In this document: positions 53,586 through 62,969 of the stretch, piece after piece
How the letters are laid out: each line of letters opens with the position of its first letter
How positions within the stretch are numbered: position 1 is the first letter of the stretch
Source: Siphonodentalium dalli
Taxonomy: Eukaryota; Mollusca; Scaphopoda; Gadilida; Siphonodentaliidae
Assembly (NCBI GenBank): GCA_032622095.1
Contig: CP136063.1
Coordinates: 184,429,956-184,493,955, forward strand
Reading direction: 5' to 3'
Length of the DNA: 64,000 nucleotides
Notes under the pieces: generated by a model
The model's input: only the letters and a program-made list of their open reading frames with translations
The model's database searches: none
Told to the model about the DNA's origin: nothing
Program-made: the position numbers and the translations under genes

Positions 53586-55398
53586 CTTGCACCGGATACG
53601 AATTTTATCGGGTCGCCGAGCCCGTTCGACGCCAGCTTCGCGCATGCGCAGACGAGATCTCGGAAACGGGTGGAGCTATCGGCTTGAAATTTGGTATGTG
53701 AATGTATCTTGCCCCGGATACGAATTTTATCGGGTCGCCGAGCCCGTGCGACGCCAGCTTCGCGCATGCGCAGACGAGATCTCGGAAACGGGTGGAGCTA
53801 TCGACTTGAAATTTGCTATGTGAATGTATCTTGCCTTGAAATTTTGTTTTTGAATAGCCCGGACAACGTCGGGCTCATCGGCTAGTCTCATATATGTTGA
53901 AGACCTCTGTATGTCTGTATGTATGTCATTTATACAAATCTACGATTCTCGACCGATCGGGACGAAACTTGGTACATGTGTGTAGTTTGACCAGGCGGTC
54001 GTCGTTGTCGTATTGTCGAGCCCGTGCGACGCCCGTGCATCGCATGCGCAGACGAGATCTCGGAAACGGGTGGAGCTATCGACTTGAAATTAGCTATGTG
54101 AATGTATCTTGCCCCGGATACGAATTTTATCGGGTCGCCGAGTCCGTGCGGCGCCCGCTTCGCGCATGCGCAGACGAGATTTAGGAAACGGGTGGAGCTA
54201 TCGACTTGAAATTTGCTATGTGAATGTATCTTGCCCCGGATACGAATTTTATCGGGTCGCCGAGCCCGTGCGACGCCATCTTCGCGCATGCGCAGACCAG
54301 ATCTCGGAAACGGGTGGAGCTATCGACTTGAAATTTGCTATGTGAATGTATCTTGCCCCGGATACGAATTTTATCGGGTCGCCGAGCCCGTGCGACGCCA
54401 GCTTCGCGAATGCGCAGACCATATCTCGGAAACGGGTGGAGCTATCGACTTGAAATTTGGTTTTTGAATAGCCCGGACAATTACGTCGGGCTCATCGGCT
54501 AGTAGAGCTATCGACTTGAAATTTGGTTTTTGAATAGCCCGGACAACGTCGGGCTCATCGGCTAGTCTCATATATATTTTGAAGACCTCTGTCTGTTTGT
54601 CTGTTTGTTTGTATGTTTGTCTGTCATTTATACAAATCTACGATTCTCGACCGATCGGGACGAAACTTGGTACGTGTATGTAGTTTGACCAGGCGGTGGA
54701 CGTTGTCGTATTTGCGAGCCCGTGCGGCGCCTGTGCAGCGCATGCGCAGACGAGATCTCGGAAACGGGTGGAGCTATCGACTTGAAATTTGCTATGTGAA
54801 TGTATCTTGCCCCGGATACGAATTTTATCGGGTCGCCGAGGCCGTGCGACGCCAGCTTCGCGCATGCGCAGACGAGATCTCGGAAACGGGTGGAGCTATC
54901 GACTTGAAATTTGGTTTTTGAATAGCCCGGACAACTTCGGCTCATCGGCTAGTCTCATATATATTTTGAAGACCTCTGTCTGTCTGTATGTTTGTCAGTA
55001 TGTATGTCATTTATTCAAATCTACGATTCTCGACCGATCGGGACGAAACTTGGTATGTGTGTGTAGTTTGACCAGGCGGTAGTCGTTGTCGTATTGGCGA
55101 GCCCGTGCGACGCCCGTGCAGCGCATGCGCAGACGATATCTCGGAAACGGGTGGAGCTATCGACTTGAAATTTGCTATGTGAATGTATCTTGCCCAGGAT
55201 ACGAATTTTATCGGGTCGCCGAGCCCGTGCGACACCAGCTTCGCGCATGCACGGGTGGAGCTATCGACTTGAAATTTGGTATGTGAATGTATCTTGCCCC
55301 GGATACGAATTTTATCGGGTCGCCGAGCCCGTGCGACGCCAGCTTCGCGCATGCGCAGACCAGATCTCGGAAATTTGTTTTTGAATAACCCGGACAAC
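53586..55398 (+). mobile_element. Head-to-tail array of short Helitrons
   Basis: Units begin TCTCATATAT and end with a GCCCGG...CCGGGC-type hairpin, a short spacer and CTAG. Boundaries CTAG|TC occur with nothing between at 53885/53886, 54565/54566 and 54952/54953. Units are 53586-53885 (partial), 53886-54502, 54503-54565 (tail only), 54566-54952 and 54953-55398 (end lost). Each contains two to four 122-bp internal repeats with GGATACGAATTTTATCGGGT and CATGCGCAGACGAGATCTCG. All are non-autonomous; the many frames are repeat by-products. Confidence 0.8.
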
Positions 55399-55429
55399 AA
55401 TTTACGCACTTACAGGTTATTCAAGGAAG

Positions 55430-55970
55430 AATATATCCTTGAAACATATCTCATCTATACGAAATAACAAGAAGCTCGAGCATATGTTACAAGACTTCGT
55501 GCGAGTAATCATGTTCTAGAGATAAAAAAGGGAGACACATACAACCTAAGACACAATTAGAAAAGCGAATATGCCCGGTATACTAAACAGAATAGCATCG
55601 AAACGGGGATACATTTTCTCATGGAATGCGATGCCTATAAGGATCTCAAACAAAATTTGTTGGAAACAATTGAAAGAAATGAACCGGATTTTTACAAGAT
55701 GAACGAAGCGAACAATTTTTGAAATATCATGAAAAACAAGCATGGGAGAATAAATGCTTATATATATGTGCAACATGATCCGATTATTCTCCATTCGGAG
55801 AAAACAGCTCATTAGTTGACAATTGCAAATGTGTCATTATCAATATTAGACATTAACTATACTATGTTTGTTAATATGTTGTTTATGATATATATGTTCG
55901 TTATTTTCAATTCTGCAACTGCCATAATTGGTGTTTTGAAATAAATATATCTATCTATCTATCTATCTAT
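55430..55970 (+). pseudogene. LINE C-terminal fragment and tail (second half of the split element)
   Basis: LRASNHVLEIKKGRHIQPKT and LEKRICPVY, then after shifts HFLMECDAYKDL and NEPDFYKMNEANN, match the cysteine-histidine C-terminal region of APE-type LINEs (compare the ECPLYATER region at 16440). The 3' end is AATAAATATAT followed by (CTAT)n near 55940-55970. Together with 52886-53585 it looks like one LINE whose central reverse transcriptase is missing and replaced by Helitrons. Confidence 0.7.
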
Positions 55971-55983
55971 AAATATATATACA

Positions 55984-58717
55984 CTAGCTGGTGGACCCGA
56001 CTTCGTCCGGGCTTAGTGTGACTGAAACGCTCTGCATTTTCAGCACATTGTCGACTCAAAATGAAGTCATAGCTAAGACACACACCTTGTATAAGCAGAT
56101 AATGTGCGTATTTTCGGGAGAACAGACTGGGAAAATGGGAAACCTGCATTGGTGTTAACACATCGAAATACTTGAGATACCAATTTTCAAATAGCAAAAT
56201 AAGGAAATCTGCATAGGTGTTAACACATCGAAATACTTGAGATACAAATTTAGTGTGACTAAAACAGCACATTTTCGACTCAAAATGAAGCGATTGTTAG
56301 CAGATATATACCTAAAATATAAGTTTTGTATAAGCAGATAATGTGCGTATTATTGGGAGAACAGACTGGGGAAATAGGCAAATCTGCATTGGTGTTAACA
56401 CATCGAAATACTTGAGATACGATTGTTAGCAGATTATATACCTAAAATAATATACCAAAAATCATCCAGAATCTGGCCTATGGGTAATTCAGAGATAAAC
56501 GAAGTCATTTCGACAACTCACCTTGGAATACCTGTCTCCAAATTTAATTTCAACAACGAGCTTACAGAACACATTGTGAGTAAAACTAGGAGCACATACT
56601 TCCAATTAACAAAATGCGGCCTTTATGCTGGTGGGATAACGCCACAAAGCTCATCGAAAATTTACCAATCAATGGTACTTCCAGCAGGCCTCTTTGGTTG
56701 TGCACTTTTGTGGGGCATTTCTGAGAAGGATCGCTTAAAACTTGAGCGAATTCACCGATTTTGTGTAAAAAATATGCAAGGTCTGCCGTACCGAACAAGG
56801 ACTGATATTGCTTTAGGTTTAATCGGCAGCAAATCACTTGAATCACAAATAGAAAAACGCAAATTAAGCTTTGTTGGTTCTATGTACCGACTTAATCTTC
56901 AGAAAACAAGCAAGCATGTTTTTATATTTCGTCTGCACGAGTCAATACTGCGAAGGCCCACTGCAGGGAACACTTTTATCTCAGATATATCGAAAATTCT
57001 TATTAAATATGGCTTGGAGTCTAATTTATCAGAATATTTGCAAAATGGTATTGTTCCATCAAAATACACGTGGAAACACATATCTAAGTATTCCGTTGAT
57101 GCAAGTGAGCTGTCGCAGTGGAGACTCAGAGTGCTGACTGATGCTAAGCTTGAATGTTTCTCTAAAGCACATTGTACACTGACTATGTCACATATATGGT
57201 CCGCTTGTCGAACCTTCCCAAAAGACAAAGCAAAATTCATGCTATGTGCAAAATTACTTGCTAAGACAGCCTACGATGAACCAGATATATGCAAATTATG
57301 TGGTACCAGATTTCCGTTGTTGGTGAACCATGTTTTTTTATACTGCAATGACACATCGTTGTCAAATATTCGTAACGATATCTGGTACCACATCATAAAT
57401 CACTTTGGCGTGAACTGTTTCATTCACATTGATAGTCTGACCGAGTCAGAATTACTTGCCACGTTCTTTGGTTGTCCGTCACCAAATATTCTGGCCCATG
57501 TTGAAAACCACAGCCAGTTCATTCGTTTCTTTGCTAAAGCATCAGAACGCTTGTGGCAGACATTCGACACATTAGTTGGGTAAATGTAGAGGACAGAACA
57601 TAACATACATATGTAAACAAGTATTTATATTCATATGTGTATATACTGTTATGCTGAGTTGGCCCGTGACTCATTGATTGATTTCGCTATAACGGTGACG
57701 TTGGCCATTGGTTCACGTACATTCTGTGTCGTGAATCGAGGGCCACAGTCGGTTCGTTGAACGTAGATTTATTTCTCTTGGAATACATGGTGTTCGTTGA
57801 CATGTTGGTCGTAAGCAAGTCAAACAACGGGTCTAAGGATATTGTAACTATGTTGTTGCCATATATAATTATGCAACGTTGGAGTTTGTTTGTTTGTCTT
57901 TTTGTTCTCATTGCTTTCAAATAATTGTGAACTACATGCTTTGTATATACGTCAAAACTTTGTTAACCTAAATTGTCTGTATATATCTCTCCGTGAATGG
58001 AGGACAATAAAGAGAGATATATATATATACCTAAAATAAGTTTTGTATAAGCAGATAATCATAATATGGTAAAATTTGTATATTATCAAGTACCCGACAA
58101 AAGTACCCGTCGAAATCAGTCCGCTTTTACCAGATTTGACCTTGAATTGACCTTTTTGAAGGTCAAGGTCAGGGTCACGATTTGACCCGTCCAAAACACT
58201 CCCTGGACAAAAGCACCCCTAGTTGACCCGTCGAAAACAGTCCCCGGAAAAAGTACCCCTAGGTATAATAATAACATATCTCGAACCCGGTGGTCGTAGA
58301 ATTCGATTTTTCATGGGAAAATGGACAGACTGCACGCTTTAATTGTATTAGGCAATTGTCGAGGAGACATAAACGCATTTATTAACAATTTTGCCAGCCT
58401 TGGGAAGATTCGTAGAAGCGAGTTCTATACCATGGAAATGCATGCATATTTCCAATGTAACGGTTTAACAGTGTCTAAACGCTCTTTATGAACGACATTG
58501 CTGTTACGAACGCTCTTTAACTATCTCGCGATTAACCTCCACAATTCCAAGATGGCGGCAGTGAAAATGGAGAATGCGTGCTGGGAGCTTCTCCAAAACG
58601 GCGGTAAACACTCAATCCGTTATTTTAACCTCAGCTTGGAAGTTTGAGCTCAATCGGTCCGGCAGTTTTCCCGGCCGTAGCTAACACACAGACAGAAGTC
58701 CCAAAATATATATTAGA
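55984..58717 (-). mobile_element. Complete non-autonomous Helitron carrying a nested LINE
   Basis: On the minus strand the element starts TCTAATATATATTTTGGGAC at 58717 and ends with the hairpin CCCGGACGAAGTCGGG, a short spacer and CTAG at 55984. It is flanked by A on the left and T on the right, the expected AT target. Internal repeats such as GCAGATAATGTGCGTAT and GGTGTTAACACATCGAAATA occur two to three times at 56085-56425. About 1.57 kb of it is a LINE inserted later, leaving about 1.15 kb of Helitron sequence. There is no Rep/helicase ORF. Confidence 0.8.
56451..58023 (+). mobile_element. 5'-truncated LINE nested in the Helitron, with 16-bp target duplication
   Basis: Position 56435-56450 and 58024-58039 are identical (TATATACCTAAAATAA). 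Between them a 386-codon frame (56423-57583) is open: post-palm RT region (TTHLGIPVSKFNF, VLPAGLFGCALLW, LERIHRFCVKNMQGLP) and the C-terminal CKLCGTRFPLLVNHVFLYC knuckle. It stops at TAA 57581. The 3' UTR ends GGACAATAAAGAGAGATATAT. Missing upstream RT motifs mean 5' truncation. The long uninterrupted frame suggests this is the youngest LINE in the window. Confidence 0.85.
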
Positions 58718-58722
58718 TTAAC

Positions 58723-58839
58723 ATAAGGATTAACTGTCATGTGGACTGTTTTTATGGAAGGGTTTTACATACAAGTTATGACCACTTACCTCACGGTTAC
58801 ATCTCCATAAAAATAGTCCACATGACAGTTAATCCTTAT
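58723..58839. repeat. 36-bp inverted repeat with 45-bp loop
   Basis: Positions 58723-58758 and 58804-58839 are reverse complements with one mismatch (arms start ATAAGGATTAACTGTCATGT). It lies 5 bp outside the Helitron 5' end. No terminal features of a transposon are evident. Confidence 0.85.
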
Positions 58840-59195
58840 ATTTATATACATTTAGCGAAAAAGCCACTTTTGTAAATGTATTTAACTCGAAAAGTGTATC
58901 GTGACAAAAACAGCCCAAAATACCCAATAGCACCCTTGGCAAAAGTTAATAGGAACAATTTCTCTTCATATTGAAACCCGATGATGTATTAAGTCAATCC
59001 TGCGAGAGTCCAAATGCGCCCAAAACATTACGCGTTCGTCTTTCCAAACCCAATGACGTATCGATGGTGTTATGAGCTTGGTGTTATGAGCCGTTGCGCA
59101 TTCACCGAGAAATAACTGCAACTAGCCACGTGGGCGCCGACCAATCAGAATGCTGGATTTAGTGGTGACAATACTTAGTATGAAAATATTTAAGT

Positions 59196-59246
59196 TTGAG
59201 GTAAAGTACACCCGTCGCTACATCCATGTATACATGTCTTCCAATT
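59196..59246 (+). repeat. Single-copy ancestor-like unit of the 29-bp minisatellite
   Basis: GAGGTAAAGTACACCCGTCGC then TACATCCATGTATAC and the exon 2 acceptor. In the minus-strand gene the same flank (GAAGTAAAGTACACCTGTCGC) is separated from its exon 2 by about 31 copies of a unit built from CGCTACATCCATGTATAC. So one unit here corresponds to the whole array there. Confidence 0.8.
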
Positions 59247-59250
59247 GTAG

Positions 59251-59370
59251 GGATTTTCTTGTCTATGAAAGGCTGGTGTCACGTGCATTGGAGCGAGGGC
59301 TCGGGTAAAGACAGCAGAAGCTACGTTGGGAAGGAAGTGTATATGAAAGAGAAGATTCAACTTTTGAATG
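59251..59370 (+). CDS. Plus-strand arrestin paralogue, exon 2
   Basis: The acceptor CTTCCAATTGTAG precedes GGATTTTC; the donor is AATG before GTGATTATAG. Length 120 nt and both phases equal exon 2 of the minus gene. It encodes IFLSMKGWCHVHWSEGSGK and YMKEKIQLLN with an open frame. It differs from the other copy at about 12 of 40 residues, mostly in the loop after VHW, so the paralogue is not a very recent copy. Confidence 0.85.
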
Positions 59371-59469
59371 GTGATTATAGTTAGTCGAGTGACCAACGAA
59401 CACCAGTATGATTTGTATTTTAATTTGTTAAATCAGTCACACATCAAAACATTTTATCAAAATATTTAG

Positions 59470-61290
59470 TCTTTGTTAGGTGTCCTATCAAATTTCAAAA
59501 ATAAAGTTTTCCATAATTGTGGTATTTTGAAAGTATTAATCGTATGGTCTACCACTACTTTCCACAGACCGGTCACAGATTGTATTTTAATTTTAGGTTT
59601 CGATGGGAATGGAATAAAAGTAACAGCAAGTTCCAAGTAGCCATATCCCTGTAATGATTGAATTACAATATGTTTTACATTTGCCCCAAAAAGCCAAATT
59701 AACATAAACAAATTGGTACTGGAATTGGATTTGAATAATAGTCTGTTCTATGGCAAACAACATGCATGCGTATAGCACGCCACCATGAATTTCGTCATCT
59801 GAAGAACGAAATATTTTACCTATTGGTGCTCTAGCCAATGTGTAAATTATTGAAATCGATTGGTAATCTTAATAGTTTTCGCCCTAACTGAATATGTCTG
59901 ATTTAAGATGGCGGTTACATGCAGGTGACCAGTTTGTTCAGATGTGCTCAAAAATATCTCAGTTTCTTGCAAAGAGACATTTCAAATATCTGATTCCATC
60001 GAATTGCACTCCGCGTGAATTAAACATTTATTGAAATCACGGTTATCATGTTGCCCTTTAATTCGTTTAATCAACCAGACATGAAAACATTTACCTATGT
60101 TGTTGGTCTGTGTTTGAAGGTGCACCTCCACCTTCAATTTTCTAACATAACATTTTCCATAATTGTGGAATTTTGAAAGTGTTAATAGTATGGTATGCCA
60201 CTACATATTGGTCATACATATTACTTTAATGGTATAGATTTCAATTTGAATGGGTTTCAACATGTAACATCAAGTTTCAAGAGCGCTATCCCTTAACCCT
60301 TTACCCAACAAACCGGCCAAAAACGCCCATATAAAGCTTCAACAGCCTAAAATATCTTCGGTCTGTCTCAATAACACCATACAAATATGGATATCATTGG
60401 AACCGGTTCATTGACCACATTGTGATGGTTACAGTTATGCCCTGTGCCAATGCATTCTCTTATATATGCGAGTCGACCATAGGTCGCCTCGCATATATAA
60501 GAGAATGCATTGGCTTAAAAAAAATATTTTTTTAACACTTTTTACCATTTTTTCTTACATTCTTTAACAATTTTATAATTTTTAATGTGTTAAGCCAATG
60601 CATTCTCTTATATATGCGAGGCTACCTATGGTCGACTCGCATATATAAGAGAATGCATTGGCATAGGGCCGTTCTGTTGGGTAAAGGGTTAATGGTTGAA
60701 TTACAATGTTTTACAAGTACATTGCCAGAAACAAGGATTTCATTGACACAACACAAATTAGTTCGGGAATTGGAATTGAATAGTGGTCTGTTGTATGGCA
60801 TATGCAAAATGTATGTATAATACATCGCCATAAATTTCATCTTCTGAAGAACGAAATATTTTTACATAATATTAATGGAGCTCTAACGAATGTATAAATT
60901 ATTGAAATCGATTGGAATAGTTATTAGTTTTTTCCTGAAGTAAATATATGTCTGATTTTAGATGCGCTGGTATCACCAGTTTTTGTTTCAGATATGCTCA
61001 CAAATATCTCAGTTTTTTCGCCATAAATTTCATCTTCTGAAGAACGATATATTTTACATAATATTAATGGAGCTCTAACGAATGTATAAATTATTGAAAT
61101 CGATTGGAATAGTTATTAGTTTTTTCCTGAAGTAGATATATGTCTGATTTTAGATGCGCTTATGTCACCAGTTTTTGTTTCAGATATGCTCACAAATATC
61201 TCAGTTTTTTACAACGGACATTCAAAATAATTGATGCCATTGAACTGCACTCCGTCCGAAGTAAACATTTTTTTTATATTCACAGTTATC
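59470..61290 (+). repeat. Tandemly duplicated intron 2 segment of the paralogue
   Basis: About 59470-60060 and 60130-61290 share GTGGAATTTTGAAAGT-type, AACAGCAAGTTCCAAG-type, TGGAATTGAATAGTGGTCTG-type, TCTGAAGAACGAAATATTTT and ATTGAAATCGATTGG words in order. In the second copy a piggyBac-type MITE is inserted, and 60829-61018 is further repeated at 61019-61207. The same block exists once in intron 2 of the minus gene (34000-34460). Short frames at 61140 and 61513 are not supported as genes. Confidence 0.75.
60293..60692 (+). mobile_element. piggyBac-type MITE, copy 2
   Basis: TTAA at 60293-60296 and 60689-60692 flank CCCTTTACCCAACA termini. The two internal palindromes (GCCAATGCATTCTCTTATAT with complements) match copy 1 at 7645-8029 in inverse orientation. 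An empty site is visible in the related duplicate at about 59650 (ATATCCCTGTAATGATTGAA, compared with TATCCC-TTAA-TGGTTGAA here), so insertion after the intron duplication is directly readable. Confidence 0.88.
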
Positions 61291-62015
61291 ACGCTGAAAC
61301 TAAAATAATCCAGGTGTCAGAAGTAGCTGGCATTGTGTTTGAACGAACAACTATTTCTCAAATCTTAGTTCAATCCAATGCTCAAAATCACAACGCACAA
61401 AAGAAAAACAAAAGCTGATATTGATATTCACATATTTTTTAGTTTGAGTTAATTCATTTAAATATAAAACAAACTTTTGTCTTGAAAACCAAGAAAAGCT
61501 GTATTTAAGGAAGTGTGCCAAATTGTCACAATCGGTATCTTGTCAGACATAATAAAAACTTGCTTCAGCCAGCTATATTTTAAACAAATCGACTGGTTTT
61601 CAACTGCAGCTTTATTAATTTTTATCAATGCTAAGACAAGACATCTGTCCGATGTGTTCTTAACATCTTATGGGCACTCATTAAGCAACGTAGGGTATCC
61701 ACACGTATCCTACATCAGCTTGTAACGAGCAATCTGATTGGTATTAGCACCACGTTCAAATTACCATGTTCCCCGTCACCCTTGATAGCGGGGTTAAAGG
61801 GACCGTATGCGAAAAGTGGGTACATGCCACAATATGGTTACGTGAAACATCGGGGGTACATGACCACGTAAGACATCGGGTGTATGTGCGTGCATGGCAT
61901 TCGTACTGGCAGTTTCGATAAATCGTAACGTTGCTCTACCACTCCGTGTTCGACTGCATCTGGCATCCGAATTATAGGCTGCTGAATTCTTCGTATTGGT
62001 ATCGTATGTTTTTAC

Positions 62016-62100
62016 CCTGTGCCAATGCATTCTCTTATATATGCGAGTCGACCATAGGTCGCCTCGCATATATAAGAGAATGCATTGGCCTAACAGTTAT
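62016..62100. mobile_element. Single hairpin of the piggyBac-type MITE
   Basis: CCTGTGCCAATGCATTCTCT through GAATGCATTGGCCTAAC is one of the two internal palindromes of the MITE, nearly perfect, without TTAA termini. It is a partial copy or a separate derivative of the hairpin. Confidence 0.7.
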
Positions 62101-62713
62101 TTACAATTTTAATAATTTGTTCTTGTTTTCTTTAACAATTTTATAATTTCACCCATACAGAGCCCCATACAAACACGAGCAGACGACACTTCTATATGCT
62201 TCTATATATGTGTGGGGCTCCCTGCAGGGTATTGTGATGATCGATGAAACCGACCTTGAGTTTCAACGTTGTATATATAGGTTATGGGGACGAAACTGTT
62301 TTTTCTGGAAACATCCCTGGGTATACATTGGCCTTTGACACATATATGTCTCTCTGAACACTTCGTCTCCGCCTCGTTGTTCAAATCCGACATCCGCGTA
62401 TAAAAGATTCGTGTTCCCAAATGTTGCCGGAGTTGAGCTTATATTAGAGAGGTTCAGAAAAATAAATTATCACGTCAAACCTCATGCGCTGCCAGGTATA
62501 CACGGTCATTTAATTGAATCCATCGCCAGATGTTTTCGTATAAATGCATGGATACAACAAATCCATCTTCATCGATATGTGAGAAGGACGTCTGGCGATC
62601 ACATACATCATCTGGCCCTTGACACAATGACAACGCTGATATTTGAAGTTAGGAGTTCTCAATCTAAACATCCCTACGCCATATATACACCCGCCACGTT
62701 CTGTTTCACACAG
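62101..62713. other. Intron 2 of the paralogue, 3' part
   Basis: Positions 62560-62713 match intron 2 of the minus gene (27464-27680, inverted). The 110-codon frame at 62411-62743 runs through this intron into exon 3 in the wrong phase and is not accepted. Nothing else was recognised. Confidence 0.55.
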
Positions 62714-62932
62714 ATACACCGCCTTCTGGAGACAAGACGCTAGGTCCGGGATACCATCAGTTCCCAGCTCCCACAGTATCTACCTTCATCATTCAACAGT
62801 TTTACTGGGAGCATCTTCTATAGAATAAAAAGTAAAATAGACAGACCGTGGCGACTTGACAACAAAACTGAGAAGTTTATTGACGTAGTGGCCCCGTTGG
62901 ATCTGAATACATATGGGAACCATGACATAAAG
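62714..62932 (+). pseudogene. Plus-strand arrestin paralogue, exon 3 with an 11-bp deletion
   Basis: The acceptor is TTTCACACAG; the donor is GTAAAT after GACATAAAG. The exon has 219 nt against 230 in the minus gene. The missing 11 bases lie between CAGTTCCCA and GCTCCCACA, next to a repeated TTCCCA/TTCCA, typical of slippage. Before the deletion the frame gives TPPSGDKTLGPGYHQFP. After it, in the shifted frame, YLPSSFNSFTG, KIDRPWRLDNKTEKFIDVV and APLDLNTYGNHDIK are still clear. The unshifted frame hits TAG within the exon. Either the paralogue is a recent pseudogene or the assembly has an error here. Confidence 0.85.
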
Positions 62933-62969
62933 GTAAATCGTAGTGTAGTCAACTAACACTAAAACAAAT

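Noticed and set aside
53586-55398. Many Arg-rich frames such as IRILSGRRARATPASRMRRRD
   Set aside because: They repeat with the 122-bp Helitron sub-repeat, on both strands and in shifted frames, so they are not genes.
62411-62743. 110-codon plus-strand frame
   Set aside because: It crosses the exon 3 acceptor of the arrestin paralogue in the wrong phase and mostly reads intron.
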